Source of the DNA: an uncultured Muribaculaceae bacterium
Lineage (GTDB): Bacteria > Bacteroidota > Bacteroidia > Bacteroidales > Muribaculaceae
Length of the DNA: 42,717 nucleotides
Direction of reading: 5' to 3'
Assembly: GCA_910589095.1 (NCBI GenBank)
Contig: CAJUSN010000003.1
Span: 1-42,717, forward strand
A model generated the notes under the pieces. The model was not told the origin of the DNA. It did no database searches and saw only the letters and a program-made list of their open reading frames with translations. Of this stretch, positions 32,857 to 42,223 are shown one piece after another. Positions within the stretch are counted from its first letter, which is position 1. Each line of letters begins with the position of its first letter. Made by a program: the position numbers and the translations under genes.

Positions 32857-34125
32857 ATGATTATCCGTCGTTTCTGCCTCGTAATCCTGACAGTGTTGTC
32901 AGCGTTAAATCTGCCCGCAGCAGATCCAACTGAAACCTCTTATTCATGGACAGAATGTCAGGGGAGTGCTATGCCATACCCGGCACCGGAGCATATAGCA
33001 GCTTGGCCGGATAGTCTCACTCCGGTAATGATAAACCATGTTGGGCGCCATGGCGCACGATTCCCGGCCAGTCCGCGCCACTGTAACATCCTTACCGGTG
33101 CGCTCCGCAAAGCCGAGTCGGAAGGATCGATCACACCTGCCGGACGCTCGCTCCTGAAACTTGTTCAACGTGTAACGGCAGAGGTTGATGGCAATTGGGG
33201 CGCTTTGGATCCGCTTGGCATGGCCGAACAGCGAGGGATAGCCGCCCGAATGATCACCACCTACCCCGAGCTGTTCAAGAACTCCACTGTCAATGCCATA
33301 TCATCCTATTCTCCCCGCTGCATCATGAGCATGGATGAGTTTACCCATCAATTGGCGCGTATGGACAATTCCGTTGAGCTGAACATGGCTTCAGGGCGCC
33401 GCTTTTCTCCGCTCGTGAGATTCTTTGACGGCAATGCGGAATACACTGAATTTCGCACTTCTGAGGCTTTGAAAACCACTCTCCATGATTTCCGTGCGCA
33501 GCATTGTCCGCTGACACAATTAAAGCGTGTGTTGGGTGATAAATTCAATCTTGACGACTACTCGGTGCCAGCCACTGATATTGCCATGGCTGAATACTCG
33601 GTGCTTGCCGGATTGAGCGCAATGGGCATAGATGATGTGGATGTGAAAGCATATCTTACGCCATCGGAGCAAAACGCACTTTGGAGCATAGCCAATCTGC
33701 AGCATTATCTCCAGCACTCGGCGTCGACCCTTTCTTCCGTACCGGCCGCGATTGCCGCACCACTGCTTGACGATATAATAGCAAAGACAGACGGGTTCAT
33801 AGCCGGTGATCCAAGTGTGGCGCGTGTAAATCTGCGTTTTGGCCACGCTGAGACCCTGATGCCACTTCTCTCGCTTATGCATGTTCCGGGATGTTACTAT
33901 CTGACTAACTATTTTGACACCGTAGGGCTTCACTGGCGCGATTTTGATATTGTGCCCATGGCGGCCAATCTGCAGATTATACTTTTTCAAGGACCCTCTA
34001 ACCGCTATTATGTAAGAGTGGAACTTAATGAAAAACCGGTCAGTCTGATACCCGGTTCGGATGCGCTGTATGTTGATTGGTCCGTGGCACGCAATTATCT
34101 ACAGCGATGCATGCCTCTTTATTGA
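32857..34125 (+). CDS. Histidine-type phosphatase, MINPP-like phytase
   Basis: A 422-residue protein with a signal peptide (about 1-22). The branch-2 histidine phosphatase motif is RHGARFP at 64-70 with the nucleophile His65. The proton-donor motif is His330-Ala331-Glu332 in FGHAETLMP. The HAE form, not HD, marks the multiple inositol polyphosphate phosphatase (MINPP) group; the well-studied Bacteroides thetaiotaomicron MINPP degrades phytate and can be released in outer-membrane vesicles. Activity on phytate is inferred from the motif. It is followed after 24 bases by apbE, so they may share a transcript. Confidence 0.92.
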   Translation: MIIRRFCLVILTVLSALNLPAADPTETSYSWTECQGSAMPYPAPEHIAAWPDSLTPVMINHVGRHGARFPASPRHCNILTGALRKAESEGSITPAGRSLLKLVQRVTAEVDGNWGALDPLGMAEQRGIAARMITTYPELFKNSTVNAISSYSPRCIMSMDEFTHQLARMDNSVELNMASGRRFSPLVRFFDGNAEYTEFRTSEALKTTLHDFRAQHCPLTQLKRVLGDKFNLDDYSVPATDIAMAEYSVLAGLSAMGIDDVDVKAYLTPSEQNALWSIANLQHYLQHSASTLSSVPAAIAAPLLDDIIAKTDGFIAGDPSVARVNLRFGHAETLMPLLSLMHVPGCYYLTNYFDTVGLHWRDFDIVPMAANLQIILFQGPSNRYYVRVELNEKPVSLIPGSDALYVDWSVARNYLQRCMPLY

Positions 34126-34149
34126 AGAACGACTTCAACCATACCCTAA

Positions 34150-35148
34150 ATGAAGAAACCGACATTATCAATTTTTTTGTTGACCATCTGTATGGTCATG
34201 TTTATCTCCGGATGCTCGGGGCTGTCGAGCTACCGTAAGTGTGAGGGTGCCGTGTGGGCCACATCCTATCATATCACCTATAGGAGTGACCGAAATCTGG
34301 ATGATTCCATAATAAGTGTGATGCGCATGGTTGAAAATTCCCTTTCGCCGTTTGCCGATTCCTCGCTTGTGAGCCGAATCAATCGTGGTGAAACGGAGGA
34401 AACAGACTCACTGTTCCGTCGCATATTTCTTGCTTCGCAGAGTGTGAATCGCCAAAGTCAGGGTGCGTTTGACCCTACTGTGGCTCCATTGGTAAATCTT
34501 TGGGGGTTCGGGTATAAGAAAAGTGGTAAAGAACCGAATCAGGTGCAGATTGACAGCGCATTGGCGCTGGTGGGAATCGGTGAATGTCGCATAGAGGGCA
34601 CTAAGGTAGTGAAGCGAAACACGCATACCGAGTTTGATTTTTCAGCCATAACCAAGGGCTATGGATGTGACCTGATAGGGGAGATGCTGCGCCGAAACGG
34701 ATGTGAAGACTTTTTGGTGGAGATTGGGGGAGAGGTTGTGGCCTCCGGCAGCAATCCTCAGGGTGAAGATTGGCGTGTGATGGTTGATGCTCCGGTAGAG
34801 AGTGACACTGCTGTGGTGCATCGTAGACTGGCAGTGATAGCTGTGAGCGATTGCGGGGTTGCCACCTCCGGTAACTACCGAAACTACCGCACAACGGATT
34901 ATGGTAAGGTGTGGCATACGATTTCACCTGTCACCGGCCGTCCGGCCGTAGGACAAACTCTAAGTGCCACGGTTGTTGCACCGGACGCAATGACTGCCGA
35001 TGCACTTGCTACATCCTGCATGGCAATGCCTACTGCCGAAGCATTAGCCATGATAGAAAAGATGCCGGGAGTGGAAGCGTTGCTTGTTACGGCTGATACT
35101 GCCGGATTCACCTTGCACCCCACCCCCGGATTCCCTGAACTTAGGTAA
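34150..35148 (+). CDS. apbE: FAD:protein FMN transferase (ApbE)
   Basis: A 332-residue lipoprotein with a lipobox ISGC (Cys22). ApbE family marks are SLSPFADSSLVSRINRG, QGAFDPTVAPLVNLWGFG, FDFSAITKGYGCD, VEIGGEVVASG and WHTISPVTGRPA, which hold FAD and Mg2+. It attaches FMN covalently to a Thr or Ser of periplasmic proteins such as RnfD/RnfG or NqrB/NqrC. Those targets are not in the window. It lies 24 bases after the MINPP-like gene and convergent with the amidase gene, with only seven bases between the stops. Confidence 0.95.
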   Translation: MKKPTLSIFLLTICMVMFISGCSGLSSYRKCEGAVWATSYHITYRSDRNLDDSIISVMRMVENSLSPFADSSLVSRINRGETEETDSLFRRIFLASQSVNRQSQGAFDPTVAPLVNLWGFGYKKSGKEPNQVQIDSALALVGIGECRIEGTKVVKRNTHTEFDFSAITKGYGCDLIGEMLRRNGCEDFLVEIGGEVVASGSNPQGEDWRVMVDAPVESDTAVVHRRLAVIAVSDCGVATSGNYRNYRTTDYGKVWHTISPVTGRPAVGQTLSATVVAPDAMTADALATSCMAMPTAEALAMIEKMPGVEALLVTADTAGFTLHPTPGFPELR

Positions 35149-35155
35149 CGGTTTT

Positions 35156-35554
35156 CTACAAGTCCTTACCTACATCAAAACAAGGGCATGCTTTGGCAGC
35201 GAATTCGCAATGGCCATGGAGCGTTGCTCCCGGGTAACGTTGTTTGAGCTTGGACACAAGTGTGCGCAGGGATTCCTTCTGTTGAGGGGTGCGGGTGTCA
35301 CACGGTTTGCCCGTTGCGTCGAGACCACCTACATAGCACACTCCAATAGAATGGGCGTTGTAGCCCTTGCAGTGGGCTCCGGTTTGCGAATCATCGCGTC
35401 CCCGGGCCACCGTGCCATCCAAGTAAATAACATAATGATAACCAATGCAGCGAAATCCGCGTGCACGATGCCAACGGTCAATTTCCTCAACCGTGGTTTT
35501 GCGACCGGCTTTTGTGGCGGTGCAATGAATGATGATTTGATTTATTGTACGCAT
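35156..35554 (-). CDS. Phage-type N-acetylmuramoyl-L-alanine amidase
   Basis: With the ATG at 35554 it is a 132-residue enzyme like T7 lysozyme (Amidase_2). Zinc ligands are the His in IIIHCTAT and the His and Cys of GHCEFAAKACPCFDV near the C-terminus. A longer frame from a TTG at 35626 adds 24 residues unlike the family and overlaps the upstream gene, so 35554 is preferred. No signal peptide is seen. Bacteroidales genomes carry several such short amidases, many of phage or conjugative-element origin; no phage genes surround this one. It is last in a row after ilvE and the HD gene. Confidence 0.88.
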   Translation of the reverse strand: MRTINQIIIHCTATKAGRKTTVEEIDRWHRARGFRCIGYHYVIYLDGTVARGRDDSQTGAHCKGYNAHSIGVCYVGGLDATGKPCDTRTPQQKESLRTLVSKLKQRYPGATLHGHCEFAAKACPCFDVGKDL

Positions 35555-35622
35555 AACGTGAGCAAAGTTACTGCTCACGGAATGCGCATCCGGTCCAATT
35601 TCAATAAATGAAGTGAGTTTTG

Positions 35623-36189
35623 TCAATGTTCCGGTTGCGGTTCTTCCGGATTGAACTCACTGTGGAGCGCTTCAAAGCGGGCCAGACTGTCGGAGCCGAA
35701 GCGGGCCATGGACCGTCGCACCTGTTCAATTGTTTTTCGTTGGCGCGATCCGCTTTTGGAGTAGAATTTGTCAGCATAACATATCAGCCGTTCCAACAGG
35801 GACTGAGGCATGTAGCAGCCTGATGGGAGCGGTAGGTGCTGTCGGGATATATCGTCATCGGTCAGGCCTGAACCGGTGTGGCGTTCGGCCACGCGTGCCC
35901 ATTCTTCGGGGGCGCCGTTCTCTCTGAGCAGAGCGCCACCTATGGCACCGTGGCAAATGTAGGGTTGCTCGCCGTGACATTCAATGGAAGGGGCATCCGT
36001 GGCGAAGATTCCAATGTCGTGGGTCATAGCTGCCCCTTCAATCATATCTTTGTCGAGTGGCAGCTCAAGTCGTGACGCGATTTGGAGCGCTTCATTGGCC
36101 ACGGCACGGCAGTGGCTTAAATAAATATCCCGCAACGGAGTTGTTGCGGGATAGTATTTGTCAATAAGTTTCAGATAGTCAAACGCCAT
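35623..36189 (-). CDS. HD-domain metal-dependent phosphohydrolase
   Basis: A 188-residue protein. HD motifs are His26, then His57-Asp58 in MTHDIGI, His80 in ICHGAIGG, His104 in ERHTGSGL, and Asp140 in CYADKF. They match the HDIG-like family that hydrolyses nucleotides or other phosphate esters with two metal ions. The substrate is unknown. Its ATG is two bases beyond the ilvE stop, indicating an operon. It has a charged C-terminal tail rich in Glu and Pro. Confidence 0.9.
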   Translation of the reverse strand: MAFDYLKLIDKYYPATTPLRDIYLSHCRAVANEALQIASRLELPLDKDMIEGAAMTHDIGIFATDAPSIECHGEQPYICHGAIGGALLRENGAPEEWARVAERHTGSGLTDDDISRQHLPLPSGCYMPQSLLERLICYADKFYSKSGSRQRKTIEQVRRSMARFGSDSLARFEALHSEFNPEEPQPEH

Positions 36190-36191
36190 GG

Positions 36192-37223
36192 TCAGATTCC
36201 TTCAAAAACGGAGTTCCATCCATGCACGTCTTCCTCTTCTCCAAGTTGAATTCCGCGCAGCTTATTGTAAAGCATGGTGCTAATCGGACCGGGTTCGCCA
36301 TCGGCGGATACCACATACTTGTCGCCGGTGTCAAGGTCATCGATTTCGCGAACGGGCGAGATGACGGCAGCTGTTCCGCATGCTCCGGCTTCGGTCACTT
36401 CCTTGAGCTCGTCGACAGCGATATGGCGCGCTTCAACGTCAATGCCCATGTCGTCACACAGTTGCATGAGGCTTTTGTTGGTGACAGAGGGGAGAATTGA
36501 ATCGGAAGCAGGGGTGATGTATTTGCCGTCCTTGATAGCGAAGAAGTTGGCCGGACCACATTCATCAAGATATTTTTTCTCACGCGGGTCAAGATATAGC
36601 ACGGCCGAATAGCCCAATTCATGTGCGTGGTTGCCCGACATGAGACTGGCGGCATAGTTCCCTCCGGTTTTCCATCGGCCTGTTCCTTTGGGGGCAACGC
36701 GGTCATACTGTCGCATGATGCAGATGTCGGTGGGCTTGAAGCCGGTTTTGAAGTATGGTCCTACAGGACTTACGAGGATGATGAAGAGATATTCGGTGGA
36801 TGATTTAACGCCCACACTGGGAGTAATGCCTATTTCGAGCGGACGGATGTAGAGAGACGCACCGCTGCCGTAAGGGGGAATGAAGCGGGCGTTGAGGCGC
36901 ACAACCTTTTCTACCATTTCGCAGAACAGATCTTCCGGCACAGGTTGCATGCACAATCCTTCAGCCGATGAGCGGATACGTTTGGCATTCTCTCTCATTC
37001 TGAACACTCTGACCTTGCCGTCCTTTCCGCGGAATGCTTTGAGTCCTTCAAAAATTTCCTGACCGTAGTGGAGGCAGGTTGCAGCTATGTGGAGATCGAC
37101 GGTTTCTGAGGTGGAGACTTCAATTTCACCCCACTTGCCGTTGGCGTAACGGCAACGCACGTTGTAATCGGTGGGTATGTAGCCGAAGGGCAGGTTTGCC
37201 CAGTCGAGGTTTAGGTCTTTCAT
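36192..37223 (-). CDS. ilvE: Branched-chain amino acid aminotransferase
   Basis: A 343-residue class IV (fold-type IV) PLP enzyme. The PLP lysine is K185 in GRWKTGGNYAAS. Other marks are HYGQEIFEGLKAFRG near 52-66, YIRPLEIG near 125 and CGTAAVISPVREI near 285. It makes or breaks leucine, isoleucine and valine with 2-oxoglutarate in the cytoplasm. Its promoter -7 is at 37275-37282, and HD and amidase genes follow. The family's usual length fits. Confidence 0.96.
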   Translation of the reverse strand: MKDLNLDWANLPFGYIPTDYNVRCRYANGKWGEIEVSTSETVDLHIAATCLHYGQEIFEGLKAFRGKDGKVRVFRMRENAKRIRSSAEGLCMQPVPEDLFCEMVEKVVRLNARFIPPYGSGASLYIRPLEIGITPSVGVKSSTEYLFIILVSPVGPYFKTGFKPTDICIMRQYDRVAPKGTGRWKTGGNYAASLMSGNHAHELGYSAVLYLDPREKKYLDECGPANFFAIKDGKYITPASDSILPSVTNKSLMQLCDDMGIDVEARHIAVDELKEVTEAGACGTAAVISPVREIDDLDTGDKYVVSADGEPGPISTMLYNKLRGIQLGEEEDVHGWNSVFEGI

Positions 37224-37274
37224 TTTAATGAAGCTGTTGTTCTTTGGTCATGTTTTATAACACGTAATATGGTG

Positions 37275-37282
37275 CAAAGTTA
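37275..37282 (-). promoter_or_regulatory. -7 element of ilvE
   Basis: TAACTTTG on the minus strand, 52 bases before the ilvE ATG. No -33 TTG is placed at 19-21 bases. Confidence 0.5.
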
Positions 37283-37326
37283 CAAAACTTTGAGAAACTT
37301 GTTAAATTTAACTCGCATAAAAAACG

Positions 37327-37371
37327 AAAAGCGGGATTTTTCAATGCTTTCACATGAAAAATCCCGCTTTT
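37327..37371 (-). terminator. Terminator of nhaD
   Basis: A perfect 17-bp stem (37327-37343 with 37355-37371) with an 11-base loop, followed on the minus strand by TCGTTTTTTATGC. It lies 46 bases after the nhaD stop. Confidence 0.88.
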
Positions 37372-37416
37372 GTATTATCTGTAATTCCTGTTAGAACGGA
37401 AAAGTGTGCGTTATTG

Positions 37417-38754
37417 TCATAAGCCGAGCACGAGTGTTTCGGCCCAGATGGTTACCATGCCGGCCAGATAGCCAACAAAGGCGAGCCAAGTGATGCGTTT
37501 CGCATACCACATGAAAGGGATTTTCTCGATGCCCATTGCCACCACGCCTGCAGCTGACCCAATAATGAGCATGCTGCCACCGACACCGGCGCAGAAGGTG
37601 AGGAGGTGCCAGAACAGACCGTCGGCCACGAAGAGCGAAGTGTAAGCCGGATCGGCCGAGGCTGCTATCATGGCATCCGTGGCAGCAGGATACATGTCCA
37701 TGCACGCGGCTACCAAAGGCACATTGTCGACAATAGAAGAGAGCACCCCGATGATTCCGCTGATGAGGTAAACATTGTGGAACTGGGTGTTGAGCCATCC
37801 GGCAAGCTCCTCAAGCAAGCCGGCCTGGCCAATAGCGGCGACAGCCATAAGGATGCCGAGGAAGAAGAGTATGGTTGACATGTCGATGTGACGCACAACC
37901 TGCGAAATGCGTCCTTCCATTTTTCCGTCAAGCTGATAGTGACGCACTATGAGCTCTGTCAGCAACCAGAGTACACCCAGCGAGAGGAGTATGCCCATGT
38001 AGGGAGGAAGATGAGTAAAGGCTTTGAACACAGGAACAAAAAGAAGTGAGGCAACACCGCAAATAAGGATGAGGATTGAAAGGTTGCGGTGATGCTCGGA
38101 AAGTACATATCCTTTGCGTGAATCGGTCTCATTGAGTTCTTCCATCGGAGTGGCCGGAATCATGTAAGTGGCGATAGCAGTGGGGACGATGACTGACACC
38201 AGGGAGGGGACAATTAGGTTGACAATCAGGTCAACGGATGAGACATAGTTTTTCATCCAAAGCATAATAGTGGTGATGTCACCTATGGGCGACCATGCAC
38301 CACCTGCGTTGGCGGCCAATACAATGACGCAAGCAAAGGTCCATCGTTCCTTTTGATCGCTTAGCATCCGTCGGAGCATCATGACCATAATGATTGTGGT
38401 GGTCATATTGTCAAGAATACTTGAAAGGAAGAATGCCACAATGGCCAGAATCCATAGCAGCTTGCGCTTGTTGTTGGCATGAAGTTTTTCAACAAGAATG
38501 TGGAAACCACCGTAGCGGTCTATCAATTCCACTATTGTCATGGCACCTATCAGGAACACCACTATTTCGCAGGTGTCACCGAGGGCTTCAACCAAATCTC
38601 CTGAAAGATTGGGATCATGTCCCGCACAAGCATAAACTGCCCATAACAATCCGCACATTATGAGTGCGAACGTGGCCTTATTAATTCCCAACACATGTTC
38701 AGAGGCAATCAGAATGTACCCCACAACAAAGATAACGATAAGCGTAGTGACCAT
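37417..38754 (-). CDS. nhaD: Na+/H+ antiporter NhaD
   Basis: With the ATG at 38754 it has 445 residues and about 12 hydrophobic segments. Conserved NhaD phrases include FFLSSILDNMTTTIIMVMMLRRM, CVIVLAANAGGAWSPIGDITTIMLW and IVDNVPLVAACMDMY, with the membrane Asp, Asn and Thr residues used for Na+/Li+ exchange. A longer frame begins at 38895 but lies upstream of the -7 element at 38793-38800, and its extra 47 residues do not belong to the family. It exports sodium against protons at the inner membrane. It is monocistronic with a strong terminator. Confidence 0.95.
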   Translation of the reverse strand: MVTTLIVIFVVGYILIASEHVLGINKATFALIMCGLLWAVYACAGHDPNLSGDLVEALGDTCEIVVFLIGAMTIVELIDRYGGFHILVEKLHANNKRKLLWILAIVAFFLSSILDNMTTTIIMVMMLRRMLSDQKERWTFACVIVLAANAGGAWSPIGDITTIMLWMKNYVSSVDLIVNLIVPSLVSVIVPTAIATYMIPATPMEELNETDSRKGYVLSEHHRNLSILILICGVASLLFVPVFKAFTHLPPYMGILLSLGVLWLLTELIVRHYQLDGKMEGRISQVVRHIDMSTILFFLGILMAVAAIGQAGLLEELAGWLNTQFHNVYLISGIIGVLSSIVDNVPLVAACMDMYPAATDAMIAASADPAYTSLFVADGLFWHLLTFCAGVGGSMLIIGSAAGVVAMGIEKIPFMWYAKRITWLAFVGYLAGMVTIWAETLVLGL

Positions 38755-38792
38755 TGAATTTACTAAAGTTTCATTTTTTTTAAATGCAGCAA

Positions 38793-38800
38793 CAAAAGTA
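38793..38800 (-). promoter_or_regulatory. -7 element of nhaD
   Basis: TACTTTTG on the minus strand, 38 bases before the chosen ATG. The nearest TTG is 13 bases upstream, too close to be the usual -33. Confidence 0.5.
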
Positions 38801-38967
38801 TTTAAAAAATTGGCAAAATATTGTATAATTAAATTAAAAAACACTAAATATTGAATGCTGTTGTTATTCGGCATCTTGCTAATCTGAAAAAGCAAGGTTT
38901 TTGCCGAGTGAAAATAGCAGTTGTGCTGCGAGATGTATTATGAAATAGAGTTAAAAGCGGGATGCGG

Positions 38968-38999
38968 TTGTGTGGAAAGCGAAAATAATGCTATCTTTG
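38968..38999 (+). promoter_or_regulatory. Promoter of lptD
   Basis: TTG (38968-38970), 21 bases, then TATCTTTG (38992-38999) on the plus strand. Transcription would start near 39006, about 32 bases before the TTG start codon of lptD, and so supports that start. Confidence 0.78.
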
Positions 39000-39037
39000 C
39001 ACGGAATTTTGCCATGTTCAATCAATAGTGCAATGAT

Positions 39038-42000
39038 TTGAGATACTCTCAACTATATATATTAGCCTTTATTCTGACGCTTTTTGCTTGTGGGATAGCT
39101 GCTTCAGGTGTTGAGCCATTGTTGAAGCAGGCTCCGGCAGCGCCGTTGACGGTAAGTGACAGTCTGCTCACGCCCTTGCTCGACGGTGCTAATGCTGATT
39201 CTATAGTTGGAGTGAGTGATGATAACAGCCTGTCGGGTGCCGACAGCGTTGTTGGAACCGGAAGGCGACAACCAACCTCTTTTGCTCCTCCAGCTGCGTC
39301 ACTTCCTCCGGTGATACCCTCGGCCCATAGTCGCAATTCCACCCGTGACTCACTGCGTCAACGCGCACTTGAGCGCGCCAACGCCCGCCGGCGAGGTTCA
39401 GCAGCCCGTGCCGACTCAATGGCGCGTGCCGAGCAGCTCCAAAACGAGTTGCGCCGACAGCAGGCTTCACGTCTTCATGCTGATACTGCCACACTTGCCG
39501 ATCGTACACCTATCGGTCGCGATACATCTGTGGCTGTGACAACCGGACGTCGCATTTCCCGCATAAAAACTGATTTGGACAATGTTGTGGATATCTCGGC
39601 TAAAGACTCAATGGTGCTAATAGGGCAAAGTACCGCCTATCTGTATGGTGACAGTAAAGTGACCTACGGAAACATCTCGCTCGACGCTGCCCGCATTGAC
39701 CTTGACATGGACAGCTCGGTGGTATATGCCGTAGGGGTGCCCGACAGTACGGGCGAAACGATCGGTTCACCCGTGTTTACCGATCGTGGAACATCGTATG
39801 AGTCAAAAACCATGCGATATAACTTCAAGACTGAGAAGGGATTCATTACGGATGTGATTACCCAGCAGGGGGAAGGCTACTTGACCGGAGGTGTGTCCAA
39901 AAAAGTTGGCGACAATGTGTTCTATGTGCAAAATGGACGTTACACCACTTGTGATAACCATGAAGATCCTCACTTCTGGCTTCAGCTCACCAAGGCCAAG
40001 GTGCGTCCGAAAAAAGATATCGTATCGGGTCCGGCATATATGGTCCTTGCGGGACTTCCGTTGCCCCTTGCAGTGCCATTCGGTTACTTCCCGTTCTCGG
40101 AGAGATATTCCAGCGGTATAATATTCCCCTCTTTCGGTGATGATTATAACCGCGGATTCTATCTTAGCAACGGTGGTTATTACTTTGCCATATCCGATAA
40201 TATCGACCTGGCTTTGACGGGTGAGATTTACACCAAAGGCTCATGGGGCTTGCAGGCACGTTCCGCTTATGTGAAGCGATACAAATATTCGGGATCGTTC
40301 GACATCAGTTTCCTGAAAACCATTCTCGGTGACAAGGGATTGCCCGATTATTCTAAGCAAACCAATTTCCAGGTTCTTTGGAGCCATTCACAGGATGCGA
40401 AAGCCAATCCGATATTCAACTTCTCGGCTTCGGTGAACTTCACCACATCGGGCTATTCACGAAATGACCTTTCAAGTTACTACTCCAACTCATTCACTGA
40501 AAACACCAAGAGCTCGAGTGTGAACTTCACATATCGCCCCCCGGGCTCGAAGTGGTCATTCTCTGGAAATGCTTCGGTAGCCCAGCGAAGCCAGGACTCC
40601 ACTCTTGCGGTGTCGTTCCCTAACATCACCATCACCCTTTCACAAGTCTATCCCTTCAAGCGCAAGAAAGCGGTGGGAGCTGAAAAATGGTATGAGAAGA
40701 TACGTCTGTCCTATTCCGGACAGTTCAACAATTCGCTAACAGCCAAGCAGGACCAATTCTTCAAAAAGAGCTTGATAAAGGATTGGCGCAACGGTATGCG
40801 TCACAATATCCCTATTTCGGCCACATTCAGCGTGTTGAAATATTTCAATCTCACCCCCTCGGTGAATCTGACTGACCGAATGTACACCAGCAAGGTGCGC
40901 CGTCAGTGGGACCCCAATGCGGCAATGGAGGTGTGTGACACCACCTATAGTCTCTACAATGTGTGGGACTTCAATGCGGCAGTTTCACTTGACACAAAGA
41001 TCTACGGATTCTTCCGCCCCATGAAATTCCTCGGCGATAAGCTGAAGATGGTTCGTTGGGTGATGACACCTACAGTAAGTTTCAGCGGATCGCCTGACTT
41101 CAGCTCCAAATTCTTCGGATATTACGGCACATATAATATCCCGGGTGTGAACGGAGAGATGCAACAGCGCAAATACTCCTATTTCCCTAACACGCTTTTC
41201 GGTGTGCCCGGTGAAGGAAAAACCGGTATGGTGAGCTTCTCGCTGGCTAACAACTTGGAGATGAAGGTGAAAACTGACAATGACAGCATTGGCGAGAAAA
41301 AGGTGTCACTGATAGAAAACTTCTCCCTCTCGCAGAGCTATAACTTTGCTGCCGACTCGCTAAACTGGAGCAATCTGAACACCTCAATTATGCTCCGATT
41401 GATGAAAAACTTCAATTTGAATCTTTCGGCGGTGTGGGACGTATATACCTATAAGCTCAACGCCGCCGGTAATCCGGTGCGCGTAAATGTTCCACGATGG
41501 AAAGCCGGAAAGGGGTGGGGACGTTTGTCTAGCACCGGAACCTCGTTCAGCTACACATTCAACAATGAAACATTCAAGCGCAAGAAGAAAAAGGATGTCA
41601 ATGTTGAGGGTGACGAGGAGGAGGAAAACAAGCCCGCTCGTTCGGCACGTCCACAATCACTCCGTAACAATACGCCTGGAGAGAAGACCGATGACCATCA
41701 GATGGACTTGGACCCCGACGGTTATGTGTCATGGCAAGTGCCTTGGTCGCTGACGTTGAATTATTCTGTCAATTACGGCTATGGTTCGTTCAATAAGCGT
41801 AAGATGGAGTACGACGGGAAGATAACCCAGAATCTGAGTCTGTCAGGCAACATCCGTCCCACACCGAATTGGAATTTCAGTTTCACTGCGAGCTACAACT
41901 TCGACACTCACAAGCTGGCCTATATGAACTGTAACATTTCCCGCGACTTGCACTGTTTTACAATGACTGCGAGCTTTGTGCCGGTAGGCCCCTACAAGTC

Positions 42001-42094
42001 CTATAATTTCCACATTTCTGTGAACTCGTCGATGCTTTCCGACCTTAAATACGACAAGCGTTCATCGCTCTCCAACGGTGTCAGCTGGTATTAA
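39038..42094 (+). CDS. lptD: LPS-assembly outer-membrane protein LptD
   Basis: A 1018-residue protein. The start is a TTG: a stop codon lies at 39026-39028 and the next in-frame Met is near residue 127, past the signal sequence (about 1-22). A basic, low-complexity stretch follows (about 105-147), then an OstA-like N domain from about 185 (DSMVLIGQSTAYLYGDSKVTYG, KTEKGFITDVITQQGEGYLTGG), then the LptD barrel (GYFPFSERYSSGIIFPSFG, many aromatic strands). It inserts LPS at the outer surface with LptE. A charged insert (KRKKKK, then an acidic block, about 848-897) sits in a loop of the barrel. tamB follows. Confidence 0.92.
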   Translation: MRYSQLYILAFILTLFACGIAASGVEPLLKQAPAAPLTVSDSLLTPLLDGANADSIVGVSDDNSLSGADSVVGTGRRQPTSFAPPAASLPPVIPSAHSRNSTRDSLRQRALERANARRRGSAARADSMARAEQLQNELRRQQASRLHADTATLADRTPIGRDTSVAVTTGRRISRIKTDLDNVVDISAKDSMVLIGQSTAYLYGDSKVTYGNISLDAARIDLDMDSSVVYAVGVPDSTGETIGSPVFTDRGTSYESKTMRYNFKTEKGFITDVITQQGEGYLTGGVSKKVGDNVFYVQNGRYTTCDNHEDPHFWLQLTKAKVRPKKDIVSGPAYMVLAGLPLPLAVPFGYFPFSERYSSGIIFPSFGDDYNRGFYLSNGGYYFAISDNIDLALTGEIYTKGSWGLQARSAYVKRYKYSGSFDISFLKTILGDKGLPDYSKQTNFQVLWSHSQDAKANPIFNFSASVNFTTSGYSRNDLSSYYSNSFTENTKSSSVNFTYRPPGSKWSFSGNASVAQRSQDSTLAVSFPNITITLSQVYPFKRKKAVGAEKWYEKIRLSYSGQFNNSLTAKQDQFFKKSLIKDWRNGMRHNIPISATFSVLKYFNLTPSVNLTDRMYTSKVRRQWDPNAAMEVCDTTYSLYNVWDFNAAVSLDTKIYGFFRPMKFLGDKLKMVRWVMTPTVSFSGSPDFSSKFFGYYGTYNIPGVNGEMQQRKYSYFPNTLFGVPGEGKTGMVSFSLANNLEMKVKTDNDSIGEKKVSLIENFSLSQSYNFAADSLNWSNLNTSIMLRLMKNFNLNLSAVWDVYTYKLNAAGNPVRVNVPRWKAGKGWGRLSSTGTSFSYTFNNETFKRKKKKDVNVEGDEEEENKPARSARPQSLRNNTPGEKTDDHQMDLDPDGYVSWQVPWSLTLNYSVNYGYGSFNKRKMEYDGKITQNLSLSGNIRPTPNWNFSFTASYNFDTHKLAYMNCNISRDLHCFTMTASFVPVGPYKSYNFHISVNSSMLSDLKYDKRSSLSNGVSWY

Positions 42095-42223
42095 TAAGGC
42101 GTAATCCACCTTTACGCTGCAACCTTCTCAGCACTTCGGGCGTTATCATGGAGTAAGGTCCGGGATCGCTTCTCTCCCGCCGCTCCTTCTAATTAATTCA
42201 TCGCTCGTAAACAATTCATCGCT
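42095..42223 (+). other. Gap between lptD and tamB
   Basis: No gene is seen. AATTCATCGCT occurs twice (42195-42205 and 42213-42223), the second copy touching the tamB start. No TAnnTTTG was found, so tamB may be read from the lptD promoter. Confidence 0.4.

Noticed and set aside
38755..38895. Longer nhaD start
   Set aside because: It lies upstream of the -7 element and the extra residues are not part of the antiporter family.
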